This document shows positions 34,480 to 43,745 of a DNA stretch of 64,000 bases, in pieces. This stretch comes from Psychrobacillus sp044762745 (lineage in GTDB: Bacteria; Bacillota; Bacilli; Bacillales_A; Planococcaceae): positions 62,001 to 126,000 of the forward strand of contig NZ_JBIWEX010000005.1 of NCBI RefSeq assembly GCF_044762745.1. Direction: 5' to 3'. A model generated the notes under the pieces. It saw only the letters and a list, made by a program, of their open reading frames with translations. It was not told the DNA's origin and did not search any database. Each line of letters opens with the position of its first letter. Positions within the stretch are counted from its first letter, which is position 1. The position numbers and the translations under genes were made by a program.

Positions 34480-35163
34480 TTGGTGAAAACTGTTGAAACT
34501 TATTTGTGAAAAACTGTTTAATTCTACTTGACGGTTACAATGCAAAGTAAAACAAAAAAGAAAATGGAAATCTCAAGGTGAGTCAGTAGTAATTGCCCCT
34601 AATGTATTGATCGTAACTTTACAGCTAGTAAACCGAACGAAAAGTGGGTAACAGATATTACATATATTCAATATGGTAGTGTCACTTTATATCTTTCGAC
34701 GATCATGGATTTGTATAACAATGAAATTGTCACTTATAAGCTTTATAACCATCAACAGACTCCCTTAGTCATGGATACGTTGCGTGATGCGTTAATAGCT
34801 CGCGGGAATCCCCAAGGAGTAATTGTCCATTCTGATCAAGGAAGTGTCTATACATCGTATGCGTATCAAGATGCCTTAAAGGGAAATCATTTAGTTCGTA
34901 GTATGTCCAGACGTGGAAACTGTTGGGATAATGCGGTTATTGAATCCTTTCATTCTAGTTTAAAAGCAGAAGAATTTGATTTAACCAAGTTTAATTCATT
35001 AAGCAACGTCAGTGTTGTGCAAAGAATTCATGAGTATATTCATCATTACAATGAAGAGCGTATCCAAGAAAAATTAGGCTACCTAACGCCAAAAGAATTT
35101 GGCATTGCGGCAGCCTAAATAGGTGTTTTATATGTGTCTCATATCGCTAGGTCAGTTCATTAG

Positions 35164-35401
35164 TGGACTGGTGTTTTTATTTTTCTAAAAATAGTCCTGC
35201 CTAATTGTAAAGTCAAAACGGTTTTTTATTATTACGAACTTTGAAACTGAAATAAATGACTCCAAATATCTATAATAAATACTAATATTTTTTACGCTTT
35301 TACTCGATAATCTGGATTTGTTTGATCCCAACCATCAAATGCGTTCTCATATAGAGAGAGTTGACATCCCATGTCTTCTCTTTTTATGGTACTTTAATCT
35401 C
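35164..35401. other. AT-rich spacer before IS66 remnant
   Basis: Holds the right arm of the split flagellin terminator (35,167-35,177) and otherwise no gene. GTAAAGTCAAAAC at 35,207 weakly resembles the IS66 right end and might be its decayed left end. Confidence 0.35.
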
Positions 35402-37002
35402 ATGGAAAAAAATACGACTCAACTACAAGAAACAATTGAAGAACTCGCAGCGAAAAATGCGGATTAGAAAAACAAAAAGAAGTCCTAGAGGCAAAAATTA
35501 AATGGTTGGAAGAACAGTTCCGACTTAGCCAACAAGAAATCTGGGGCTCCCAGTGAAAAATCAAATCCAAATCAACTCGAACTTCTCCTTTTTTAATGAA
35601 GCTGAACTATCAGTGAATGAAAAGGTCGAAGAACCCACACTTGAATCGATTACTTACCAACGAAAAAAGTATGTCGGACAACGAAATGCTAAACTTGAAA
35701 ACTTGCCTACGGAAACGATCCATTATCGTTTATCCAATGAAGCACAGGTTTGTTTGTGTTGCGGTGAAACCGTTCATCAAATGAGACAGAAACAAGACGC
35801 GAATTATAAATCGTTTCCGCTCAAGTGACAGTCATTGAACATGTTCAACATATTTACAGTTGCCGTCAATGTGAAAAGGAAGGTATAGAAACGCCAATTA
35901 TTACAGCTAAAATGCCTGCGGCAGTTTTTCCAAAAAGTCTCGCTTCGCCTTCTTCAATGGCATATATAATGAATCAAAAATACGTAGAAGGGATGCCATT
36001 GTACCGAATTGAAAAACAATTTGAACGGCTTGGTGTCTTTCTATCACGCCAAACAATTGCCAACTGTAATATATGGTGCAACGAAGTGGCTCTCACCGCT
36101 TTACAATCGCTTGAACGAGTTACTACTTCAACTTGATCGTCTGCACGCAGAGTAAACAACTGTTCAAGTTTTAGCAGAACCCGGAAAAGCAGTAAATTTC
36201 AAATCCTATATGTGGTTGTACCGTTCTAGTCGAGATGTAGCGCCGATTGCTTTTATGATTATCAAACTTTGCGCCACAGTAAGCACCCGAAGCTATGCGG
36301 GATACCATGATTTGAAGGACGTAGAGTTGGTTGGTTGTTGGGCACATGCTAGAAGAAAAAATGACGAAATGCTTAAATCGTTACCTACCAATATAGAAAA
36401 ATCTACGACTCTCGCGGCTGAAGGTCTTCAATTCTGTACGCAATTATTTAAAATTAAAAAACAGATAGAAGAGGAATATGAAAATTGTAGCCCAGAACAA
36501 AGGAAAGAACAACGTCAAAAACGCAGTCAGCCCGTGTTGGATGCTTATTTAGCATAGCTAAAATCCAAACGTCCTCAAGTTCCACCTAAAAGCAAATTAG
36601 GTGACGCCATCAATTATAGTTTAAACCAATGGACAAAGCTCATTGCCTTTATGGAAGACGGGCGACTTGAACTCGATAATAACAGAGCAGAGCGCTCCAT
36701 TAAACCATCCGTGATGGGTAGAAAAGCATGGCTATTTGCCCAATCAATGAAGGGTGCAACTACCAGTGCCATCATCTATAGCATTGTCGAAACCGCCAAA
36801 GAGAATCAATTAAATCCATTGAACTATTTAACCTATCTCTTTGAACACTTACCAAAAATTTACTTAGATGATCAGGAAGACTCGATCAGTTCCTTCCGTG
36901 GTCAAAGACCATTTCAAAAGAATGCCGCATCCCCGCTAAAGTTAAATAAAGAATACACTAATGCCCACCTGAAAAACTAGGTGGGCATTATTTGACGCTT
37001 AC
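35402..37002 (+). pseudogene. IS66-family transposase (TnpC) remnant
   Basis: Pieces of one TnpC protein follow each other in several frames. The N-terminal coiled coil begins at ATG 35,402 and stops at 35,465. The zinc-binding part (VCLCCGETVHQ, YSCRQCEKEG) covers 35,553-36,136. The catalytic part (VGCWAHARRKN and ELDNNRAERSIKPSVMGRKAWLF) covers 36,210-36,980. At least four shifts or stops break it. The right end GTAAGCGTCAAATAATGCCC (complement, ending at 37,002) fits IS66; the accessory tnpA and tnpB are missing. Confidence 0.85.
36959..36995 (+). terminator. Hairpin at the IS66 right end
   Basis: AATGCCCACCT and AGGTGGGCATT form an 11-bp stem followed by ATTTGACG, overlapping the IS66 terminal repeat. 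Confidence 0.65.
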
Positions 37003-37104
37003 ATTCCTTCCAACTTAACAAAAATTTAGCTTTTCACTGGTAGGCTATACGCAGTATAAGTAATTAGCATCTTAGTATTTTACTCTATATACTTTTTATA
37101 CTGG

Positions 37105-38940
37105 TCATAATAAGCTTTTAATAGTTCTTATATCTTCTTTGTAGAACTTGCTCTTATTATCTAGAAATTCTTCACTAATGCAAAATTCATAAACTTCATC
37201 AAGCATTGCTGAAGTATTTACATCGTTTTTTTTATAATAAACTAATATGCTCACATCAACTAAGAATAATGTTTTAGCACACAGTCTAATATACATTTCT
37301 CTAAAAAGATCTGAGTCTTTTTTACAAACCTCTAGATACTTAAAAATAGTAAAAAAACCTTTATGTTGATCTAGCCTACCTTCGATAGTAGCATAAGAGG
37401 GTATTTCAATTTTATCACTACTTAATTTAATATATTCTACCTCTGTTTTTTCTGCTTTGCCTTCATGTATTAATACAAGATCTGTACTTTGTACATTTCC
37501 ATATTGACTTAATAATAACTCCCAAAACATGTGAGGATAATTGTAACAAACTTTATTATCTAAATTTTCTTTAATATACTCTATTCCTTTGTGTTTTTTT
37601 AGCAGGCTATTATTCAAAATAATACCTGACATATAATTTGAGGTTAACATAAAAGTTAATATAGCATCTTTTCCTGGTACTGCATTTTTAACAGTAAGTT
37701 TACTTTGAGTGGTAGTAGATGTTCTCATAATAGCTAATGTATCTTTGTATTGCATTAACTCATTCATAATTTTATCTAGAACATTAAAGTCCACTATATC
37801 TTCATCACTTAATAATAAAATATACTCACCTTTTGCTAATTCACAAGCTTTACAGCAGTTTAATGCAAATCCTTTATTTTCTTCAAATGAAAAATATTTA
37901 ACTCTAGCATCGTCAATATCTCTAATTTTTTCATAATACTTTTGTGTATCATTCTGCGTGCCATTGTTAGATACAATAAACTCGATTTCTTCGTCGTACC
38001 TAGATTGTAAAAGATGAATAATATTTTCATACGCCCTTTTCCCTCTATTAAAACTTGGAATACAGATACTAAGAAGTATATTATTTCGTGCTCTTTCTTT
38101 TTTATTAATTCTATAGTTATGAATTACATTAATATAATTTTGAGTGTAATTACTATTATCAAGTAAGTTTATTATGTTTCTTGGGAGATAGTCACTGGAG
38201 CTCTTAAAATAATTCTCCATATTAAATAGATTATCGAATATCAATACGTTTGAAATAGTATCTTCATTTAGTAAAACACCTTGTAAACAAGAAAAGAACT
38301 TTCCAATATTGTCTATTACAATATAAGCTTTTTTATTACTGTTTTTAATTTTAGCTGTATATGCTAAAGTATTTTCCCAATTACCATTTTCCATTAATAA
38401 ATAATCCGAAAATATTTCTTCTGTAGGTAATGTCTCTACTTTATGATTGATATTTAAAGAAACTTTTTCAACTAACAGTCTCTTTTCTTTATCAAACAAA
38501 TAGTATTCATTTTCTGTTTCAATAGGTAACAACCAATATGGTAAATCCTCGAAATCTAAAACTGACTTTGCATGGAGATACCCATTTGATAGTAAGTATT
38601 CTTTGTTTTTAATATAGATGAATTTAAATTCATCTATATTAGGCTCAATAAAAGCCTCCATTAAAATCTTTTCTATTAAATCTTTTGAGTACCCATTATT
38701 TTGTGCTTTATTAAGTACTTTTAAAAAAGATTCATAGTTTTGTTGTGAAAAAAGAAAAAATGCATACCCTGCGTAAATATCAGCCTTCAATTTATTATTA
38801 CTATTGCTTTCATTTTGGCTTTCCATTTTCTTAATGTATTCAATATATTTTTGATTTGCTTCAAGAATTAAATTGTTATCTAACAGCTCATCTATTTCCT
38901 GTAAGAAACGATTAAATTCTTGAGTTGCTTCATTTTCCAT
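37105..38940 (-). CDS. Large glycosyltransferase, GT2 domain behind a helical repeat region
   Basis: 611 residues. The C-terminal half is a GT-A domain: LLSICIPSFNRG opens it (about residue 293), VSNNGTQND follows, and LLLSDEDIVD supplies the DxD-like metal site. The first 130 residues are helical and TPR-like (DIYAGYAFFLFSQQNYESFL). No membrane segment, so it is cytosolic. Last gene of the island and markedly AT-rich. Likely attaches one of the sugars made here to flagellin or to a first residue; acceptor and donor cannot be told. Confidence 0.78.
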   Translation of the reverse strand: MENEATQEFNRFLQEIDELLDNNLILEANQKYIEYIKKMESQNESNSNNKLKADIYAGYAFFLFSQQNYESFLKVLNKAQNNGYSKDLIEKILMEAFIEPNIDEFKFIYIKNKEYLLSNGYLHAKSVLDFEDLPYWLLPIETENEYYLFDKEKRLLVEKVSLNINHKVETLPTEEIFSDYLLMENGNWENTLAYTAKIKNSNKKAYIVIDNIGKFFSCLQGVLLNEDTISNVLIFDNLFNMENYFKSSSDYLPRNIINLLDNSNYTQNYINVIHNYRINKKERARNNILLSICIPSFNRGKRAYENIIHLLQSRYDEEIEFIVSNNGTQNDTQKYYEKIRDIDDARVKYFSFEENKGFALNCCKACELAKGEYILLLSDEDIVDFNVLDKIMNELMQYKDTLAIMRTSTTTQSKLTVKNAVPGKDAILTFMLTSNYMSGIILNNSLLKKHKGIEYIKENLDNKVCYNYPHMFWELLLSQYGNVQSTDLVLIHEGKAEKTEVEYIKLSSDKIEIPSYATIEGRLDQHKGFFTIFKYLEVCKKDSDLFREMYIRLCAKTLFLVDVSILVYYKKNDVNTSAMLDEVYEFCISEEFLDNKSKFYKEDIRTIKSLL

Positions 38941-39084
38941 GTGTTTTTCATCACCTTTTGTACATATAATGTCTCATACCGCTAATATGTATTGAATTTT
39001 TTTATACCTTAGAGAAGGTTCTTACCGTTCACTTATAGTTCTTTATTAAACTTAGAGTATTCTTGATGTACCTAACACAGAATA

Positions 39085-40854
39085 TCATTTAGGGATATCC
39101 ATCTCCTCAACCATGTCAATTAACATTAGGTTCTTCAATTCATCCCGATCTAAGTGAGGAGACATATCTTCAATTGGTTTATTCACTACTAGCTTAGGAT
39201 TTACAATGACATCTGAATCAATTGAGACATCTACTAATACAGGACCTTCTTCTAAAAACACCTTTTCCAAAACCTTATCTACTGATTCAACATTATTAAT
39301 GACAAATGTCTTCAAACCGTAAGCTTTAGCAATTTCCGGGAAGTTCGGTTTACTGATAACGGTTGATTGTCGTCGTTTTTCAAAATATAAGTCTTGAAAT
39401 TGTCTTACCATTCCTAAACTTTGATTATTCATGATAATAACCTTGATAGGAAGTTCGTTATAAACAATTGTATCTAACTCTTGAATATTCACTTGTATTC
39501 CTCCGTCACCAGCAATGACAATGGCATGACCTTGCTTTTTCGCCATATAAGCACCAATCGCTGCAGGTAGGGCAAATCCCATTGCCCCCATACCACCAGA
39601 GTTTAAGAGTCTCTGCCCATCTTTTAACTTAAGCGATTGGCTCGCCCACATCTGATGTTGCCCAACATCTAAACTTATGATATCTTCCGACTCCATATAC
39701 TCTGATAAACGTTCCATAAACCAATTCGGATTAATCGACTCTTCTTGATAAATCGCTGTGGGATAGGTTGTTTTATACAAATTTAAAGTAGAATACCATC
39801 CGGAGATGTTTGTTATAGACCAATTTTCTGTTAGTTCTTCATTCAATTTTTGAAGAAATGATTTTAAAGAGGCTCGAATAGCGATATCAACTTTTACTTT
39901 TTCATTTAATTCTAGCGCATCAATATCAATATGAATCTTTTTCGCAGCTCTACCAAACGTATCGGGTCTCGTACCAGTTTGTCTTGTGTCTAGCCTTGAG
40001 CCTAAAATCAGTATCAAATCACTATTGGCAAGAGCCAAGTTACTATATCGATTACCGTATGAGCCAATCATTCCTATGTACTCTTGGAACTCATGATTAA
40101 ACGAATCAATCCCCATTAATGATGACACCACAGGAAAATTCGTCATTCGAACTAATTCTAGCAATTCTTTTGTAGCATTAGCAGTTCTTACTCCACCGCC
40201 AACCAAAATCAAGGGACGCTTCGAGTGTTTCATTAAATCTATGATTTCATCTAATTGAAATTCATCATAAGTCTCTTCTTGCACTAATTGTTGATACTCT
40301 TCACTTTCAAAAAAGCTTTCTTGTTGAATAGGATCTATTTCCGCACGTTGAAGATCCATTGGTAAGTCCAATAACACAGGTCCTGGTCTTCCAGTTTGAG
40401 CAATATACACAGCTTTTTCTAAATAGTAGCGAATCTTCTCAGGTCCAATTACTAGTTTAGCAAACTTAGTCAACGGTTTAACTACACTAACAATATCCGT
40501 TTCTTGAAAACCAATTTGTCGTACTTTCTTATCATATTTATATTCATAAGTGTTTACTTGACCCGTAATAAACAAGCATGGTACAGAATCAAAATAACAA
40601 CTTCCAATTCCGGTAAGTAGATTCAGTGCTCCTGGACCACTAGTAGCCATCGCAACCCCTAGTTTTCCATTTATTCGAGCATAGGCTTCGGCTGCAAAAG
40701 CTCCTGCCTGTTCATGATGAATAGAAACACAATCAATATCATCTCTGCTATACGTGGAATCTAACAGGTGTGTAATCCCTCCACCTGTCATTTCAAATAT
40801 ATGCTTTATGTTCTGTTGCACTAAAAAATCTATGACATAATCAGATAATTTCAT
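39085..40854 (-). CDS. ThDP-dependent enzyme, YerE-like (acetolactate synthase homologue)
   Basis: 589 residues with the full acetolactate synthase plan: ThDP-activating Glu in HHEQAGAFAAEAYAR, and GDGGIQVNIQELDT for ThDP/Mg. It differs from IlvB at 9871 and lies in a sugar cluster without a small subunit. YerE of Yersinia is an acetolactate synthase homologue that moves a two-carbon unit from pyruvate to C-4 of CDP-3,6-dideoxy-4-ketohexose in yersiniose synthesis. The neighbours rfbH, rfbF, rfbG and a reductase make that role the best guess. A plain acetolactate synthase cannot be excluded. Confidence 0.75.
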   Translation of the reverse strand: MKLSDYVIDFLVQQNIKHIFEMTGGGITHLLDSTYSRDDIDCVSIHHEQAGAFAAEAYARINGKLGVAMATSGPGALNLLTGIGSCYFDSVPCLFITGQVNTYEYKYDKKVRQIGFQETDIVSVVKPLTKFAKLVIGPEKIRYYLEKAVYIAQTGRPGPVLLDLPMDLQRAEIDPIQQESFFESEEYQQLVQEETYDEFQLDEIIDLMKHSKRPLILVGGGVRTANATKELLELVRMTNFPVVSSLMGIDSFNHEFQEYIGMIGSYGNRYSNLALANSDLILILGSRLDTRQTGTRPDTFGRAAKKIHIDIDALELNEKVKVDIAIRASLKSFLQKLNEELTENWSITNISGWYSTLNLYKTTYPTAIYQEESINPNWFMERLSEYMESEDIISLDVGQHQMWASQSLKLKDGQRLLNSGGMGAMGFALPAAIGAYMAKKQGHAIVIAGDGGIQVNIQELDTIVYNELPIKVIIMNNQSLGMVRQFQDLYFEKRRQSTVISKPNFPEIAKAYGLKTFVINNVESVDKVLEKVFLEEGPVLVDVSIDSDVIVNPKLVVNKPIEDMSPHLDRDELKNLMLIDMVEEMDIPK

Positions 40855-40871
40855 GATTTACACACCTTTTT

Positions 40872-41804
40872 TCAATAGTCAGCTAAATGTTCATTTAGCC
40901 AATCGATTGTATTTTGAAGCCCATCTTCCATTGTTACTTTGGGTGACCAATTTAACAGTTTTTCAGCTTGTATAACATCAGCTTTCCATATTTCTGGTTC
41001 ATTTCTTACTCGTTCAATACTTCCCCATGATGCATTTATGCTACTATTTGTTTTACGCTGAACAATTTCGACTACTTCCTGTAATTTTGTTTGATTACCC
41101 GAACCAATATTGATAATGTCACAGTTTAAATAATTTAGATTTAAAAATTTCAAATAAGCATTCACTACATCCTCAATATAAATATAGTCTCTCACAGATT
41201 GAGGAGTGGAAATTTGAGGGGATTCACCTTTTAAGAATGATTTAACCACATAAGGAATGAATCTTGATGGAGCATCCCATGGACCATAAGGAGAAAATAA
41301 GCGCAATGTAATAATTGGTAATTGTTTCTGCAAACGCACAGATTGGCAGAATAGAGTAGCTGCAACTTTAGAAACAGCATAGTCTCCCATCGGTACGGGT
41401 AAATCTGTTTCTCTTAACGCATGATTTTTTGATCCATACTCTGATGAACTTCCTGTATTTACAAAATAATCAAATTCGATTTCTTGACATGCTATTAATA
41501 AATTTACTGTTCCCATAAAATTCGATTCAATAATTTCTATCGTTTTCTGTTGGAAATGGTATCCACCATGAGTAGCACAGTGATAGATGACATCTGGATT
41601 TATATATTTCACTACTTTTTTTAACGTGGTTAAATCGCGTAAATCTACACTGTGTAAATTAATAACCTTATCTAGATCTTTTATTCTCCATATATCAGAT
41701 TGTTGACGAATCAATACATGAACTTCTATCTCTAATTCAACCAGTTTCCGCGTAAGAGCTGCTCCTATAAATCCAGTAGCTCCTGTTATTAATACTTTTT
41801 TCAT
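40872..41804 (-). CDS. NAD-dependent epimerase/reductase of the CDP-sugar branch
   Basis: 310 residues, extended SDR: GATGFIGAALTRKL binds the cofactor and YAVSK carries the catalytic pair. It resembles the CDP-hexose reductases that make paratose or abequose, and YerF, which reduces the side chain added by YerE. Downstream of rfbG by 10 bases and 17 bases before the YerE-like gene. The exact ketone it reduces cannot be read from sequence. Confidence 0.75.
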   Translation of the reverse strand: MKKVLITGATGFIGAALTRKLVELEIEVHVLIRQQSDIWRIKDLDKVINLHSVDLRDLTTLKKVVKYINPDVIYHCATHGGYHFQQKTIEIIESNFMGTVNLLIACQEIEFDYFVNTGSSSEYGSKNHALRETDLPVPMGDYAVSKVAATLFCQSVRLQKQLPIITLRLFSPYGPWDAPSRFIPYVVKSFLKGESPQISTPQSVRDYIYIEDVVNAYLKFLNLNYLNCDIINIGSGNQTKLQEVVEIVQRKTNSSINASWGSIERVRNEPEIWKADVIQAEKLLNWSPKVTMEDGLQNTIDWLNEHLADY

Positions 41805-41814
41805 GGATTTCCCT

Positions 41815-42897
41815 TCAATTCATTTTAGTATTTTTACTATATGAATTCAGTTGTTTTCTACATACATCTTGGATATCCTCATTCAATTGATATTGAGTAT
41901 TCCATTCCACTATCTTTTCAATCGTAGTTTCTAAATTCCATTGTGGCTGCCATCCAAGCTTAATCTTCGCTTTGGAACAATCCAATTTCAAATATCCTGC
42001 TTCATGTGGATGTTTTCCACCATCTAATTTATAAGATGCCTCACCATTCCACTTTTCAATCATCTTTTGTACTATCCATTCAACCGGCTTTGCATCTTCA
42101 TCATTCGGACCAAAATTCCATGCTTCTGCATACTCTGGACCGTGGTTGAATAATTTCTCTGCAAGAAGCAGGTAACCGCTTAATGGTTCAAGTACATGCT
42201 GCCAGGGACGAATAGCGTTTGGATTACGTATGATGATTGGTTCATCGCTTACTAGCGAATTGATACAATCAGGGATAAGGCGGTCTTCCGCCCAATCACC
42301 ACCACCAATTACATTACCAGCCCTTGCAGAAGCAATGGCTACACCATGAATGCTATAATCAGCTGGATTAAAAAACGAGCTCCGGTAGGATGATGTTACC
42401 AGCTCCGAACACGCTTTACTATTGGAATATGGATCATATCCTCCCATTGGTTCATTCTCACGGTAGCCCCATACCCATTCTTTGTTTTCATAACATTTAT
42501 CCGTTGTAACATTAATAACTGCTTTAACTGAAGCGCATTTTCTAACACTTTCGAATAAATGAACCGTTCCCATAACGTTTGTAGAATAAGTCTCCACTGG
42601 ATTCTTATACGATTCTCTAACTAAAGGCTGGGCTGCCATATGAATCACGATTTCAGGGTCTGTTTCTAGTATCGCTTTTTCGAGTGTAGCCACATCTCGT
42701 ATATCCCCGATTATCGAATGGACCAATTGTTCTACGCCCGCTGCTTCAAATAAAGAAGGGCTAGTAGGCGGCATTAGCGCATAACCCGTTACTTTTGCCC
42801 CCATCGAATGTAGCCAAATGGACATCCACGATCCTTTAAAACCTGTATGTCCAGTTAAAAAGACTTTTTTATTTTTCCAAAATGATCGATCAATCAA
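41815..42897 (-). CDS. rfbG: CDP-glucose 4,6-dehydratase
   Basis: 360 residues. GHTGFKGSWMSIWLHSMGA is the typical RfbG nucleotide-binding loop; YSNSK is the YxxxK pair; the Thr of NVTTDKCYE belongs to the dehydratase site. Converts CDP-glucose to CDP-4-keto-6-deoxyglucose. Overlaps rfbF by four bases (translational coupling). Confidence 0.92.
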   Translation of the reverse strand: MIDRSFWKNKKVFLTGHTGFKGSWMSIWLHSMGAKVTGYALMPPTSPSLFEAAGVEQLVHSIIGDIRDVATLEKAILETDPEIVIHMAAQPLVRESYKNPVETYSTNVMGTVHLFESVRKCASVKAVINVTTDKCYENKEWVWGYRENEPMGGYDPYSNSKACSELVTSSYRSSFFNPADYSIHGVAIASARAGNVIGGGDWAEDRLIPDCINSLVSDEPIIIRNPNAIRPWQHVLEPLSGYLLLAEKLFNHGPEYAEAWNFGPNDEDAKPVEWIVQKMIEKWNGEASYKLDGGKHPHEAGYLKLDCSKAKIKLGWQPQWNLETTIEKIVEWNTQYQLNEDIQDVCRKQLNSYSKNTKMN

Positions 42898-43697
42898 GAC
42901 TTATTCACCACACCCATTGTATTTCCCCACAACTTCCATTCTGCTTCGTCTTTTGACCAAAGAGATTCCAGATAATTTTTATCTCTTAACGTATCCATTG
43001 GTTGCCAAAAACCATAATGTTTAAAAGCGTTGAGTTGTCCAACAAGTGCTAAATTTTCAAGAGGTGCTTTTTCAAGAATTGTTTGATCTCCATCAATATA
43101 ATCAATTACTTCCGGCTCCATAACAAAAAAGCCCGCATTTATCCAACCACCGTCTCCTTGTGGCTTTTCTTTAAAACCGAATACTTCATTGTTTTCTCCA
43201 AGATCCAAAGCGCCAAAACGACCGCCTGGTTGAGTAGTTGTTACAGTAGCCAGTTTTCCATGTGTTTGGTGGAAACTAACCAGTTCTTTAATATCTACAT
43301 TAGAAACTCCATCACCATATGTGAGCATAAATGTTTCATTTTCAAGATACTCTTTCACTCTCTTTAAGCGCCCACCTGTCATGGTTTCTAATCCAGTATC
43401 TACAAGTGTGACTTTCCAAGGTTCAGCCGAAACATTATGTATAATTTGTTTGTTTCCATTTTGAAAATCAAAGGTCACATCTGATTCATGTAAAAAGTAA
43501 TGTGCGAAATATTCTTTTATATAAAAAGATTTATATCCTAAGCAGATGACAAAATCATTAAAACCATAATGTGAATACATTTTCATAATATGCCAAAGAA
43601 TTGGCTTTCCTCCAATTTCAATCATTGGCTTTGGTTTTAGATGAGATTCTTCACTAATGCGTGTACCAAATCCACCTGCTAAAATTACAACTTTCAT
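42894..43697 (-). CDS. rfbF: Glucose-1-phosphate cytidylyltransferase
   Basis: 267 residues. LAGGFGTRISEESHLKPKPM is the nucleotidyltransferase signature of RfbF; GDGVSNVD provides metal-binding Asp. Makes CDP-glucose from CTP and glucose-1-phosphate, the entry to the CDP-deoxysugar branch. Normal length; between rfbH and rfbG. Confidence 0.93.
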   Translation of the reverse strand: MKVVILAGGFGTRISEESHLKPKPMIEIGGKPILWHIMKMYSHYGFNDFVICLGYKSFYIKEYFAHYFLHESDVTFDFQNGNKQIIHNVSAEPWKVTLVDTGLETMTGGRLKRVKEYLENETFMLTYGDGVSNVDIKELVSFHQTHGKLATVTTTQPGGRFGALDLGENNEVFGFKEKPQGDGGWINAGFFVMEPEVIDYIDGDQTILEKAPLENLALVGQLNAFKHYGFWQPMDTLRDKNYLESLWSKDEAEWKLWGNTMGVVNKS

Positions 43698-43745
43698 TTA
43701 ATCACTCCAATTTCTATATTCCTGAACTTATGAACAAAACTTAAT

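Larger units (their letters stand above)
32324..34539 (+). mobile_element. IS21-family element
   Basis: 2216 bp. Left end TGTAAACGCTAAACTAGAG and right end (complement) TGTAACCGTCAAGTAGAAT are inverted repeats; ATGC is duplicated on both sides (32,320-32,323 and 34,540-34,543). Several AACAGTTTTCCACAA-type subterminal repeats occur at both ends, as expected for transposase-binding sites. Contains istA and istB. Confidence 0.92.
32063..35118 (+). pseudogene. IS3-family OrfB transposase, split by IS21 and frameshifted
   Basis: The N-terminal part runs from 32,063 to the IS21 junction at 32,323; the rest resumes at 34,544. The DDE part reads from about 34,600 with the same GTATTGATCG frameshift as copy 1, and the catalytic core (HSDQGSVYTS, NAVIESFHSS) ends at 35,118. 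It cannot be functional in its present state. Confidence 0.88.
31647..35159 (+). mobile_element. IS3-family (IS150-like) element, copy 2, interrupted by IS21
   Basis: Same ends as copy 1 (TGGACTAACCTA and, on the complement, TGAACTGACCTA). A 4-bp target duplication TTAG lies at 31,643-31,646 and 35,160-35,163. Without the IS21 insertion it is about 1.29 kb and differs from copy 1 by only a few bases. Confidence 0.92.

Noticed and set aside
26632..37002. Composite transposon carrying cargo
   Set aside because: The two IS3 copies have separate target duplications and bracket ordinary flagellar genes; IS21 and IS66 are independent nested or adjacent insertions.
39085..40854. Second biosynthetic acetolactate synthase (IlvB paralogue)
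   Set aside because: No small-subunit gene and no T-box or CodY-like site; sugar-gene context favours a YerE-type role, though it is not proven.
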